DNA from: Thermococcus onnurineus NA1 | Lineage (GTDB): Archaea > Methanobacteriota_B > Thermococci > Thermococcales > Thermococcaceae | Length of the DNA: 64,000 bases | Direction of reading: 5' to 3' | Assembly (NCBI RefSeq): GCF_000018365.1 | Contig: NC_011529.1 | Location: 806,001 to 870,000, forward strand | Shown here: positions 28,406 through 37,269 of the stretch, piece by piece | Layout: each line of letters starts with the position of its first letter | Numbering within the stretch: the first letter of the stretch is position 1 | Notes under the pieces: model-generated | Seen by the model: only the letters and a program-made list of their open reading frames with translations | Told to the model about the DNA's origin: nothing | Databases searched by the model: none | Made by a program: the position numbers and the translations under genes

Positions 28406-30190
28406 ATGGTGGAAATAGTAGATACCACATTTAGGGACGCACACCAATCGCTCATAGCAACGCGCCTCAGGACAGAGGACATGCTTGCCGTAGCCGAGAA
28501 GATGGACAAGATAGGCTTCTACTCCATGGAAGTCTGGGGAGGAGCAACTTTCGACGTCTGCATTCGCTACCTCAAGGAAGACCCCTGGGAGAGACTTAAA
28601 CTTTTGAGGGAGCACATAAGGAAGACGAAGCTCCAGATGCTGCTCAGGGGGCAGAATGTCGTTGGCTACCGCCATTACCCGGACGATGTCGTCGAGAAGT
28701 TCGTTGAGCTGGCCCACAAGAATGGCATCGACATTTTCAGGGTCTTTGACGCTCTGAACGATGTTAGGAACATGGAAGTTGCGATAAGGAAGGCCAAAGA
28801 AGTGGGTGCTGAGGTTCAGGGTGCCATAGCTTACACAACCGGACCAATCTTTACCCTTGAATATTACATGAAAAAGGTGGAGGAGCTCCTAAAGCTGGAC
28901 GTCGATGTAATTACCATCAAGGACATGGCAGCCCTACTGACACCCGAGAAGGCCTACGAACTGGTGAGTGAGATAAAGGAAACCTACGGCATCCCAGTTA
29001 ATGTTCACACCCACTCGACCACTGGAATGGCCGTCGCGACTTACCTGAAGGCTGTCGAGGCCGGGGCAGACTTCATTGACACAGCTATAAGCCCCCTCGC
29101 CTTTGGAACGGCCCAGCCTGGGATACAGACGATATGGCACGCGCTACCCAAAGCAGTCGGCTCTCACCTCGACAGGGAACTGATCCATCAGGTCTCGCGC
29201 TACCTCAAAAAGCTGCTTGAAGAGAGGTACTACGGCCTGCTCCACAAGGAGACCCTCATGGTGAACCCATACGTCTTAAAGTACCAAGTTCCAGGAGGAA
29301 TGTTCTCCAACCTTATAGCCCAGCTCAAGGAAATGAAAGCTCTGGACAAGCTCGACGAAGTTCTCGAGGAGATTCCGCATGTGAGAGAAGATCTGGGATG
29401 GCCGCCACTGGTGACACCAACAAGCCAGATAGTCGGCACTCAAGCTGTTCTCAACGTCCTCTTCGGAAGATACGAGAGGATAACCAACGAGGTCAAGAAC
29501 TACATCAAAGGCCTGTACGGAAGGCCTCCAGCAGAGATAAACCCCGAGCTAAGGACGAAGGTTCTTGGAGATGAAGAACCAGTATCAGCGAGACCGGGTG
29601 AGCTTCTAGAGCCTGCATTAGAGAAATGCAGAAAGGAGCTTGAAAAACTCGGTTATCTGGAGAAGGAAGAGGACGTCCTCACATACTGTCTCTTCCCGCA
29701 GATTGCACTGGAGTTCTTCAAAGCAAGAAAGGAGGGAATCAGAAAACCGGAAATTCCAAAGACAGCCCAAAAGTTTAAGCTGTACATTGACGGTGTAGAA
29801 TTCGAAGTTGGTATTGAAGGGGTTGACCTGAGCGCCCTCAAGTATCTGCCTCAGATAGCAAGTACCGGTACTCCCACCCCAGCAGTTCCGAGTGTTCCAA
29901 GCATCCCTGCTAGCGTCCCGACTCCGGCTCCCGCTCCTGTCCCGGCACCAGCAGTACCAACTCCAGCTCCTGTTGGTGAGGGGGTTGTGACGGCTCCCAT
30001 GCCGGGTAAGATTCTTAGAATACTCGTTAAAGAAGGTGATCAAGTCAAAACCGGTCAGGGACTACTCATCCTCGAGGCAATGAAAATGGAAAACGAAATC
30101 CCAGCACCAAAAGACGGAACAATAAAGAAAATCCTCATCAAAGAAGGCCAAACCGTCGACACCGGACAACCACTAATCGAACTTCAGTGA
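28406..30190 (+). CDS. oadA: Biotin-dependent carboxyltransferase (oxaloacetate decarboxylase alpha / pyruvate carboxylase B type) with fused biotin carrier
   Basis: 594 residues. Residues 1 to about 450 form the carboxyltransferase barrel and conserved extension: DTTFRDAHQSLIATR, FRVFDALND, the metal region VITIKDMAALL and VHTHSTTGMA. A Pro/Ala/Val-rich linker (about 490-525) leads to the biotinyl domain with LEAMKMENEI; the biotinylated Lys is residue 560. The partner membrane decarboxylase or biotin carboxylase subunit is not in the window, so direction (decarboxylation or carboxylation) is unclear. BirA lies 1 kb upstream. Confidence 0.88.
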   Translation: MVEIVDTTFRDAHQSLIATRLRTEDMLAVAEKMDKIGFYSMEVWGGATFDVCIRYLKEDPWERLKLLREHIRKTKLQMLLRGQNVVGYRHYPDDVVEKFVELAHKNGIDIFRVFDALNDVRNMEVAIRKAKEVGAEVQGAIAYTTGPIFTLEYYMKKVEELLKLDVDVITIKDMAALLTPEKAYELVSEIKETYGIPVNVHTHSTTGMAVATYLKAVEAGADFIDTAISPLAFGTAQPGIQTIWHALPKAVGSHLDRELIHQVSRYLKKLLEERYYGLLHKETLMVNPYVLKYQVPGGMFSNLIAQLKEMKALDKLDEVLEEIPHVREDLGWPPLVTPTSQIVGTQAVLNVLFGRYERITNEVKNYIKGLYGRPPAEINPELRTKVLGDEEPVSARPGELLEPALEKCRKELEKLGYLEKEEDVLTYCLFPQIALEFFKARKEGIRKPEIPKTAQKFKLYIDGVEFEVGIEGVDLSALKYLPQIASTGTPTPAVPSVPSIPASVPTPAPAPVPAPAVPTPAPVGEGVVTAPMPGKILRILVKEGDQVKTGQGLLILEAMKMENEIPAPKDGTIKKILIKEGQTVDTGQPLIELQ

Positions 30191-30251
30191 GTGAAAAAGA
30201 CTTCTCCTTTCCCCATTTTTCATAGTCATTCCGCCTAAAGGTTTTTTTCTC

Positions 30252-30272
30252 AGAAACAGAGGTAGTGTTTCT
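30252..30272. promoter_or_regulatory. Inverted repeat upstream of cstA
   Basis: AGAAAC and GTTTCT form a perfect 6-bp inverted repeat 9 nt apart. It lies about 45 nt before the cstA TATA element (CATTTATATG, 30319-30328). It might be an activator site; support is positional only. Confidence 0.25.
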
Positions 30273-30373
30273 AACTTTTAGTTGAAAAGCGAAAAATTTT
30301 CAGGCCATTGCCGAAAAACATTTATATGAACACAATTTTACACTACTGCGAAAACTTCCTCGGAGGTGCAACC

Positions 30374-32074
30374 ATGAACTCCGCTGTAATAATATTGATA
30401 GCGGCTGCCATATACGTTGGGATGTACATGGCCTACGGAAGAAAGCTACAGAGTAAGGTCGTCAAGGCCGATCCCAACAGACCCACCCCGGCACACAAGC
30501 TCTACGATGGGGTTGATTATGTCCCAGCACACCCAATGGTTCTCTACGGCCACCACTTCGCTTCAATAGCAGGTGCAGGACCTATCGTCGGTCCAGCCGT
30601 GGCAATGGCCTGGGGATGGTTGCCAGGACTCCTGTGGGTCTGGTTCGGAAACGTCTTCATCGGTGCTGTCCATGACTATCTGGCATTAATGTCATCGGTA
30701 CGCTACGATGGTAAGTCCATCCAGTGGATTGCCGGAAAGCTCATGAGCAAGAGAACCAGCATGGCCTTTGAGCTTTACGTTTGGTTCGCTCTGGTACTTG
30801 TAATAGCAGCATTCGCAGCAGTTATATCCGGAATTTTCGTTGGAACTCCAGAAGCTGCGACAGCCTCGCTGCTCTTCCTGGTAGTTGCTGTGATCCTCGG
30901 ATACCTCCTCTACAAAGTGCAGATAGACTTTAAAGTCGGTACAATCATTGGAATAGTACTTCTCATCATAGCGATATGGATTGGCTTCCAGTTCCCGATA
31001 GTCGCCAGCAAGCAGACCTGGTACATCGTTCTTGGACTCTACATCATCGTGGCCTCCTCACTGCCGGTCTGGATTCTGCTCCAGCCGAGAGACTACCTGA
31101 ACGCCTATATCCTGTGGTTTGGCCTTATCCTTGGTGGTCTGGCGTTCATAGTTGTCGGCCTTAAGGGTGTTGGAACCTTTACAGCCCCAGCCTTCACCAC
31201 TTGGTCTGCCAACGTCGTCGGTGGCAAGCCCTCGCCGTTCTGGCCAACAATACCGCTCGTCATCGCGTGCGGTGCGCTTAGTGGATTCCACTCCATTGTC
31301 GGTTCTGGTACCACATCCAAGCAGCTTGACAATGAGCTTCACGGCCTTATGGTCGGCTACGGCGGTATGTTCACCGAGGGCTTCCTCTCAACCATCGTCA
31401 TAGCTTCCATCGCCATATACGGACTCCAGGTCTTCCAGACCATGAACATCCCTGTTGACGTCAACAACTGGGGACAGCAGTATGCCATCCAGGTCGTCAA
31501 GAACGGAATAAAGGTCGGAATATTCTCCAAGAGCTACGCCTACGGTCTTGAAGATGCATTTGGAATCCCGTTCAAGACCGGCGCAGTCTTCGCCAGCCTC
31601 TGGGTCTCGGCTTTCGCTCTCACGACCCTCGACACTGCTACCAGGCTTGGCAGGTTCGCCTGGCAAGAGATCATGGAGATGGTCCACGGACCCGAAATCC
31701 TCAAGAACAAGTGGATCGCATCAATAATCCTTGCCATTTTCGGTATCTACATGGCCTGGGGCGGAAGCTGGCTTATCATCTGGCCGGCTTTCAGCGGTAT
31801 GAACCAGATGCTGGCAAGCATTGCGATGATGACAGCTTCCCTGTGGGTTGCAAAGGTTCAGAGGCCAGAGGGAGCATGGAAGTGGGCAGTGGTCATCCCC
31901 GCGCTCTTCCTGTGGATTACAGTGACGGCAGCACTTGTCTGGTTCCTTGTCGTCATCAAGCCTGGATTCTGGGTGTCCCTTATCACCATCGTCGGCCTGC
32001 TCCTCAACCTGCTCCTCGTCGTCGACTGGTACGCCGCCTGGAAGAAGCCGGCCGAGGAGTACGCGACCGCTTGA
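30374..32074 (+). CDS. cstA: Carbon starvation protein CstA, peptide/amino-acid transporter family
   Basis: 566-residue integral membrane protein with about 16 hydrophobic helices. Signatures are GRKLQSKVVKADP, HKLYDGVDYVP, the glycine-rich FASIAGAGPIVGPAVAMAWG and GFHSIVGSGTTSKQL. CstA proteins are linked to peptide or pyruvate uptake in bacteria; the substrate here is unknown, though peptides fit a peptide-fermenting thermococcal lifestyle. The ATG at 30374 follows GGAGGTGCAACC; earlier in-frame ATGs have no ribosome site. T-rich sequence follows the stop. Confidence 0.9.
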   Translation: MNSAVIILIAAAIYVGMYMAYGRKLQSKVVKADPNRPTPAHKLYDGVDYVPAHPMVLYGHHFASIAGAGPIVGPAVAMAWGWLPGLLWVWFGNVFIGAVHDYLALMSSVRYDGKSIQWIAGKLMSKRTSMAFELYVWFALVLVIAAFAAVISGIFVGTPEAATASLLFLVVAVILGYLLYKVQIDFKVGTIIGIVLLIIAIWIGFQFPIVASKQTWYIVLGLYIIVASSLPVWILLQPRDYLNAYILWFGLILGGLAFIVVGLKGVGTFTAPAFTTWSANVVGGKPSPFWPTIPLVIACGALSGFHSIVGSGTTSKQLDNELHGLMVGYGGMFTEGFLSTIVIASIAIYGLQVFQTMNIPVDVNNWGQQYAIQVVKNGIKVGIFSKSYAYGLEDAFGIPFKTGAVFASLWVSAFALTTLDTATRLGRFAWQEIMEMVHGPEILKNKWIASIILAIFGIYMAWGGSWLIIWPAFSGMNQMLASIAMMTASLWVAKVQRPEGAWKWAVVIPALFLWITVTAALVWFLVVIKPGFWVSLITIVGLLLNLLLVVDWYAAWKKPAEEYATA

Positions 32075-32077
32075 GTT

Positions 32078-32099
32078 CTTTCATTTTTATTTCGTTTTT
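32078..32099 (+). terminator. T-rich tract after cstA
   Basis: Just past the cstA stop the sequence is TTCATTTTTATTTCGTTTTT. Such tracts serve as terminators in archaea. The next gene starts only 14 nt later, so readthrough is also possible. Confidence 0.35.
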
Positions 32100-32112
32100 G
32101 GAGGTGAAACCA

Positions 32113-32379
32113 TTGGAACCACTAAGGCAGTTTCTTAAAGGATTCGTGGAGTCTTTCAAACAGCAGTCAACTGAATACATCGAATTCGAGCTGAGAGAGC
32201 TTGAAAACGTATTTGCGCTGGTGCTAATGGGAGCCTTCGTTGGCATACCATCTCCACCAACGACGCTCGTTATAAGACTGATGCCCCATATGGTACGGGA
32301 GATTCACGTCATGCAGCAGAGGGCCGTCAATTTAGATGACATCTTTGCGGAAATTGCTGGAATGTTCGATATAGACTGA
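32113..32379 (+). CDS. Small helical protein next to ArsA-type ATPase
   Basis: 88 residues from TTG 32113, 5 nt after the strong ribosome site GGAGGTGA (32100-32107). It is helical, with a hydrophobic middle (VFALVLMGAFVGIPSPPTTLVIRLMPHM) and an acidic end. It precedes the ATPase gene by 9 nt and probably works with it. Family not recognised. GTG at 32104 is an alternative start but lies in the ribosome site. Confidence 0.7.
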   Translation: MEPLRQFLKGFVESFKQQSTEYIEFELRELENVFALVLMGAFVGIPSPPTTLVIRLMPHMVREIHVMQQRAVNLDDIFAEIAGMFDID

Positions 32380-32388
32380 GGTGGGAAC

Positions 32389-33381
32389 ATGAGAGAGTAC
32401 CTGCTTCCAAAAGAGGATTTCAGGACAATATTCGTCATTGGAAAAGGTGGCGTCGGCAAGACAACGACGAGCGCCTCTTTAGCTGTTGCCCTGGCGAAGA
32501 AAGGATATAAAACACTCATTATATCACTCGATCCCGCCCACAACCTTGGCGACGTGTTTATGGTAAGACTGAATGACAAGCCCAAAAAGCTGATGGAAAA
32601 CCTTTACGCTAGCGAGCTTGATATGGATAAGTTAATTAAAGCTTACCTCAAGCACCTAGAGAAAAACCTTAAGCATATGTACCGCTATTTGACTGTCATA
32701 AATCTAGAAAAGTATTTTGAGGTTCTAAGTTATTCTCCCGGCATAGAGGAGTATGCAACGCTGGAGGCCATAAGGGAGATACTAATCGAGGGAGATCATT
32801 GGGATGTAATAGTGTTTGATACACCTCCCACTGGCTTAACCTTGAGAGTTCTCGCTTTACCGAAGATATCCCTCATCTGGGCGGACAAACTGATAGGGAT
32901 AAGGAAAAAGATACTCGAAAGAAGGCGCGCGATAGCCAAAATACAGGGAGAGCAGAAGTTCACAATTGAAGGTGAGGAGTTCACCCTACCCAAAGAGGAG
33001 GAAGAGGACGCTGTCATGCAAGAGCTAAAGGCATATCGCGAGGAAGTTGCCTTTGTCGAGAAAGTCATAACTGACCCCAACAAAACGAGTGTTGTCGCAG
33101 TCATGAATCCTGAAACGCTCCCACTCTATGAAACGGAGAGAGCCTACGAAAGCCTGAAGAAGTTCAGGGTGCCCTTTAACCTGATAGTCGTAAACAAAGT
33201 CATAACGCTGGGGAAGGACATACCAGAGCTGAAGGTCAAACTTGAAGCCCAGGGGAGGGTTTTAAAGGAGATCGAGAGGAAATTCAAAGGAATTGACGTC
33301 GTGAGGATACCTATGTTTGCGGAAGAGCCCCGGGGAATGGAGTGGCTCGAAAGGCTTGGAGGTATGGTACTTGAGACCTGA
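32389..33381 (+). CDS. ArsA/Get3-family ATPase
   Basis: 330-residue deviant-Walker-A ATPase. The P-loop is IGKGGVGKTTTSASLAVALA with the second lysine of the MinD/ArsA class; switch I is SLDPAHNLGDVF and switch II is FDTPPTGLTLRVL. No arsenite-binding Cys triad was seen, so it is not clearly an arsenite pump subunit; Get3-like targeting of tail-anchored membrane proteins or metal handling are alternatives. It sits between a small helical protein and a MIP18-like protein. Confidence 0.85.
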   Translation: MREYLLPKEDFRTIFVIGKGGVGKTTTSASLAVALAKKGYKTLIISLDPAHNLGDVFMVRLNDKPKKLMENLYASELDMDKLIKAYLKHLEKNLKHMYRYLTVINLEKYFEVLSYSPGIEEYATLEAIREILIEGDHWDVIVFDTPPTGLTLRVLALPKISLIWADKLIGIRKKILERRRAIAKIQGEQKFTIEGEEFTLPKEEEEDAVMQELKAYREEVAFVEKVITDPNKTSVVAVMNPETLPLYETERAYESLKKFRVPFNLIVVNKVITLGKDIPELKVKLEAQGRVLKEIERKFKGIDVVRIPMFAEEPRGMEWLERLGGMVLET

Positions 33382-33664
33382 TGGAATACTGGAACTCCTA
33401 AGGACAGTTAAAAATCCCTTTACAGGACAGGACATAGTCAGTGAAGGCCTTGTCACTAAAATAGTTGCGGAAGAAGACAGAACCACTATCTACGTGGCCT
33501 TCGCAAGGAACACTCCCCCCAAACCTTTTGCCATGGCCATCACCTGGCCGCTTCAGGCGAGAATTGTTAAGGACATGGTAAAGGTTTTAGAGGATAAGTT
33601 GGGATACTTTGAGATAGTTGATGATATGACTTTGCAGCGCTATTACCCGATCGAGGAGGTCTAA
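33371..33664 (+). CDS. MIP18/DUF59-family protein
   Basis: 97 residues from TTG 33371, overlapping the ATPase gene by 11 nt, with GGAGGTAT at 33358-33365. RPDGILELLRTVKNPFTGQDIV, then DRTTIYVAFA and WPLQARIVKDMVKVLE, are typical of the MIP18/DUF59 fold used in iron-sulfur protein maturation. No conserved cysteine is present in the short form here. Its linkage with an ArsA-type ATPase suggests a shared metal or cluster delivery role; this is inference. Confidence 0.8.
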   Translation: MRPDGILELLRTVKNPFTGQDIVSEGLVTKIVAEEDRTTIYVAFARNTPPKPFAMAITWPLQARIVKDMVKVLEDKLGYFEIVDDMTLQRYYPIEEV

Positions 33665-33666
33665 TT

Positions 33667-34323
33667 ATGGAGATAACGTCCGGATTTATACTGGCGATTA
33701 TGGCCCTTGCGGCCGTTTCATCTATACAATTTTTCAAAGGCAGAAAGCTGAACCTCCAGATAATGCAGCACTACCTGAGAAGCATTGAGGACGTTGTTAA
33801 GCCCGAGGACAAGGACTACGTCTGGCTCGGCGGCTACATCGGTTTCAGGGCTTACTACAAGGTGAACCGCGACAACATCAGGAAGTTTGAGTACACGCTG
33901 ACGCTTTTGCCGAGACAGAGCATCCTCTACTTCCCCATAGCACTCCTCACAAGCAGGCACGACAAGCTCTACATTGTAATAAAGCCAGAATCCAAGATAA
34001 AGCGTGAGGCCCACCTCATACAGAAGGGCTACTACCGCATAAAGCCCAAGATTGAAGACGAGGAACTCCTTCAGAAGGAAATAGTGGAGATAGCTGGCAC
34101 GAAGTACGAGGCACTTTACGAAAAGAGACGTGACGTTGAACTGCTCAAATACCTCGTCGAGAACCTCTCCAAGCCAACAAACGTCAAGCACATCTCGCTC
34201 ACGCCGAAGACCAACGTGTTCTATGTGCTGATGAAGCCCGAACCGGATACGATAGAGGACGACATCAAAAAGATCGTAGAATTCGCCAAGGAAAAACTGA
34301 AAGAAGGTCCGTTTTCTTCTTAA
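33667..34323 (+). CDS. Membrane-anchored protein of unknown function
   Basis: 218 residues with one N-terminal hydrophobic segment (ITSGFILAIMALAAVSSIQFF, residues 2-22) followed by a positively charged turn and a soluble alpha/beta region facing the cytoplasm. No family motif recognised. It begins 3 nt after the MIP18-like gene, so it is likely the last gene of the ArsA-type operon. Confidence 0.75.
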   Translation: MEITSGFILAIMALAAVSSIQFFKGRKLNLQIMQHYLRSIEDVVKPEDKDYVWLGGYIGFRAYYKVNRDNIRKFEYTLTLLPRQSILYFPIALLTSRHDKLYIVIKPESKIKREAHLIQKGYYRIKPKIEDEELLQKEIVEIAGTKYEALYEKRRDVELLKYLVENLSKPTNVKHISLTPKTNVFYVLMKPEPDTIEDDIKKIVEFAKEKLKEGPFSS

Positions 34324-34397
34324 CCATTTGTTTTCAGAATCTCGGCACTGGAAAATGTTAAATTCTCCTTTTCCCAATTTTCTAACTGGCGGTGGCT

Positions 34398-35192
34398 ATG
34401 GTGAGGGTTTACAAAGCCAAGTTCGGTGAGCCAAGGATTGGATGGGTTGTTCTGGTTCATGGATTGGGGGAACACAGTGGAAGATACAAGTGGCTGGTAA
34501 AGATGCTTAATGAGGCAGGCTTTGCCGTCTACACCTTCGACTGGCCGGGACACGGAAGAAGTGGTGGCAAAAGAGGACATACGAGCGTTGAGGAAGCTAT
34601 GGAGATTATTGACAGCATCATTGAGGAGATTGGAGAAAAGCCGTTCCTCTTCGGCCATAGCATGGGTGGTCTAACCGTGATCCGCTATGCCGAGACGAGG
34701 CCGGATAAGATAAGGGGGATCGTCGCTTCCTCGCCAGCACTCGCTAAGAGCCCAAAGACGCCGGACTTCATGGTCGTCCTCGCGAAGTTCCTCGGAAAAA
34801 TCGCGCCGGGGGTAACGCTAAGCAACGGCCTCGATCCAAAGCTCCTCTCCAGAAACCCCGATGCAGTCGAGAGGTACATCAAAGATGAACTCGTCCATGA
34901 CAGGATTTCGGCAAAGCTCGGGAGGAGCATCTTCGAGAACATGGAGCTGGCACACAAAGAGGCTGAAAAAATAACGGTGCCGATTCTGCTCATTGTTGGT
35001 ACGGGAGACATCATAACCCTGCCAGAAGGAGCGAGAAGGCTTTTCAGGGAGCTTAAGGTCAAAGACAAGGCCTTGAAGGAGTTTGAAGGGGCCTACCACG
35101 AGATATTCGAGGATCCTGAGTGGGGGAATGAGTTTCACAGAACGATAGTTGAGTGGTTAGTGGCCCACGCGGGAGGAAGAAAAGAGAATTAG
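34398..35192 (+). CDS. Alpha/beta hydrolase, monoacylglycerol lipase / lysophospholipase type
   Basis: 264 residues. Oxyanion strand [16 protein letters not shown], nucleophile elbow FGHSMGG (Ser within GHSMGG), acid residue in [10 protein letters not shown] and catalytic His in YHEIFED. The arrangement is that of serine esterases acting on monoglycerides or lysophospholipids. ATG 34398 follows GGTGGCT; a GTG at 34392 is in the ribosome site. It converges with purA; their 3' ends overlap by 4 nt. Confidence 0.88.
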   Translation: MVRVYKAKFGEPRIGWVVLVHGLGEHSGRYKWLVKMLNEAGFAVYTFDWPGHGRSGGKRGHTSVEEAMEIIDSIIEEIGEKPFLFGHSMGGLTVIRYAETRPDKIRGIVASSPALAKSPKTPDFMVVLAKFLGKIAPGVTLSNGLDPKLLSRNPDAVERYIKDELVHDRISAKLGRSIFENMELAHKEAEKITVPILLIVGTGDIITLPEGARRLFRELKVKDKALKEFEGAYHEIFEDPEWGNEFHRTIVEWLVAHAGGRKEN

Positions 35193-36208
35193 AGAGTATC
35201 CCTCCTATCAATCACGTGCTCAAGCTCAGGACCAGTCTTGATTATGCCGACCGGAATACCAACCCTTTCCTCTATTTCTTCTATAAACTCCTTGGCCTTC
35301 CTTGGCAGCTTGTCGTAGTCGGTAACGCCGAAGGCCCCTTTGTCGTACTTGTCGAGCATTGTTATAGCCAGCATCGTCGCCCCGTTGAGCCTCGCCGAAT
35401 AGCGCGCGAACTCGAAGTCGAACCAGCCGACGCGCCTGCGCCTTCCTGTGACAGTGCCGTACTCGACGAGACCGAGCCTCTCAGCTTCCTCAGCACTCAT
35501 CTCCGTCGGGAACGGACCCTCTCCAACGCGCGTCGGAAAGCTTTTGAAGACGACTATAACATCGTCGACCCTCGTGGGCCCGATTCCGACGTCGCTGGCT
35601 ATGGCTGAAGCGGTTGTATCCTTCGAGGTCACGTAGGGGTAAGTACCGTAGTAGAGGCTCAGTCCAAAGCCCTGTGTGCCCTCGATGAGAACCAGCTTGC
35701 CTTCATCGAGCGCGTCGTTAATTTCTTGAGCAACGTCCGTGAGATATGGCTCCAGCTCCTTGATGTCCTTCGCCTGTTTTGCCATACGCATGACCCTATC
35801 AGCGTTTGCCGGCCCACAGCCGGAACCCGTGGTTCCGATTTTGTCGTGCAGATAGCTGCTCGCTCTATCGCGCTCCTTGTGTCTTGGCTCTATAATGGCG
35901 CAACGGTAATCAATGCCAACTCTTTCGGCAACATTGAACTCCTTCAGGTGTTCAAGCTCATGGAAAAAGACCCCTGGATCAACAAGAACTCCAGCCCCAA
36001 CAAGAAGCCTAGCTTTAGTCTGCATAAAGCCCGTTGGGAGCTGTCTGACTGCGTATTTCCTACCGTTGATGAAGACGCTGTGGCCCGCGTTTGTCCCAAC
36101 GCCGCCGCGTGCTATGATTTGAGGCTCATCCTTCAAGGCAAGGTAGGCTATAAGAGACCCCTTACCCTCGTCTCCCCATTGACCACCAACAACTATGTAG
36201 CTCGGCAT
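35189..36208 (-). CDS. purA: Adenylosuccinate synthetase
   Basis: GTP-dependent first step from IMP to [16 protein letters not shown] is the catalytic N-terminal loop with the essential Asp; GTNAGHSVF, the IMP-binding [13 protein letters not shown], and [14 protein letters not shown] are visible. 339 residues, shorter than the 430 of bacteria, is the usual archaeal form. The minus-strand TATA-like GTTATAAGG is at about 36239-36247. PurB for the second step is also in this window. Confidence 0.95.
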   Translation of the reverse strand: MPSYIVVGGQWGDEGKGSLIAYLALKDEPQIIARGGVGTNAGHSVFINGRKYAVRQLPTGFMQTKARLLVGAGVLVDPGVFFHELEHLKEFNVAERVGIDYRCAIIEPRHKERDRASSYLHDKIGTTGSGCGPANADRVMRMAKQAKDIKELEPYLTDVAQEINDALDEGKLVLIEGTQGFGLSLYYGTYPYVTSKDTTASAIASDVGIGPTRVDDVIVVFKSFPTRVGEGPFPTEMSAEEAERLGLVEYGTVTGRRRRVGWFDFEFARYSARLNGATMLAITMLDKYDKGAFGVTDYDKLPRKAKEFIEEIEERVGIPVGIIKTGPELEHVIDRRDTL

Positions 36209-36342
36209 GGCTCCTTACCCAAGTTTAAGTCAATAGGGGCCTTATAACAGTTTCTAATCAGACAAAAGTTTGTCAAAATCCCACGGAAAGAGACAGCAAA
36301 AGGTTAAAACCCACGGCAAACACTACTTACGGGGGTAGAGAA

Positions 36343-37269
36343 ATGAGAAACAAGTTGGTCGTGGTTACTGGAGGGGCAGGCTTCATCGGCTCTCATATTG
36401 CCTGGGAACTGAGCAAAGATAACGAGGTAATCGTCATTGACAACCTCCACACTGGAAAGAGGGAAAACGTTCCGCCGGCGGCGAAGTTCGTTCGGGCCGA
36501 CATCAGGGACTACGAATCGATAGCCGAGCTGATAAGCCACGCCGATTACGTTTTTCACGAGGCTGCTCAGGTCAGCGTCGTCGAGAGCGTTAGGGACCCG
36601 ATTTTCACGGAGGAAGTCAACGTTATAGGCACGCTCAACATTTTGAGAGCCCTGATGGAAGGTCATGGAAAGCTGATTTTTGCATCCTCTGCGGCGGTTT
36701 ATGGCAACAATCCAAATCTGCCGCTCAAAGAGACGGAAACGCCGAGACCCCTCTCTCCTTATGGCGTCACGAAGCTAACGGCAGAGCAGTACCTTAGAGT
36801 TTTCAACGAGCTCTACGGGATACCAGCAGTTTCCCTGCGCTACTTCAACGTCTTCGGTCCGAGGCAGAGTGCCAACCAGTACGCAGGAGTTATAAGCATT
36901 TTCATCAACCGTGCGCTGAAGAACGAGCCGCTCGTAATTTTTGGCGACGGAAAGCAGACGAGGGACTTCATCTATGTCAAGGACGTTGTCAGAGCCAACA
37001 TCCTGGTTGCAGAGAGCAGAAAAGCCAATGGAAGGGTCTTCAACGTCGCAACTGGGAGGCAGACAACTATTCTTGAGCTAGCGATGAAGATAATTGAAAT
37101 AACCAACGCCACCAGCTCGATACTCTTCGACAAGCCAAGGCCAGGAGACATAAGACACAGTCAGGCAGACATAAGCGAGATTAGGAAACTCGGTTTTGAG
37201 CCGGAATGGACACTGGAGGATGGGCTGAAGAAGACTGTGGAGTGGTATCAGGCTCAGGGTTTAAAGTAA
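36343..37269 (+). CDS. galE: NAD-dependent sugar-nucleotide epimerase (GalE-like)
   Basis: 308-residue extended SDR. The NAD loop is VTGGAGFIGSHIAWEL at the N-terminus; the catalytic Ser/Tyr/Lys set is FASSAAVYG and SPYGVTKLTAEQY. QTRDFIYVKDVVRA and RPGDIRHSQADIS are typical of UDP-glucose 4-epimerases and UDP-N-acetylglucosamine epimerases. It likely feeds glycosylation. TATA GGTTAAAACC at 36302-36311. The 3' end overlaps the convergent secreted-protein gene by 16 nt. Confidence 0.88.
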   Translation: MRNKLVVVTGGAGFIGSHIAWELSKDNEVIVIDNLHTGKRENVPPAAKFVRADIRDYESIAELISHADYVFHEAAQVSVVESVRDPIFTEEVNVIGTLNILRALMEGHGKLIFASSAAVYGNNPNLPLKETETPRPLSPYGVTKLTAEQYLRVFNELYGIPAVSLRYFNVFGPRQSANQYAGVISIFINRALKNEPLVIFGDGKQTRDFIYVKDVVRANILVAESRKANGRVFNVATGRQTTILELAMKIIEITNATSSILFDKPRPGDIRHSQADISEIRKLGFEPEWTLEDGLKKTVEWYQAQGLK

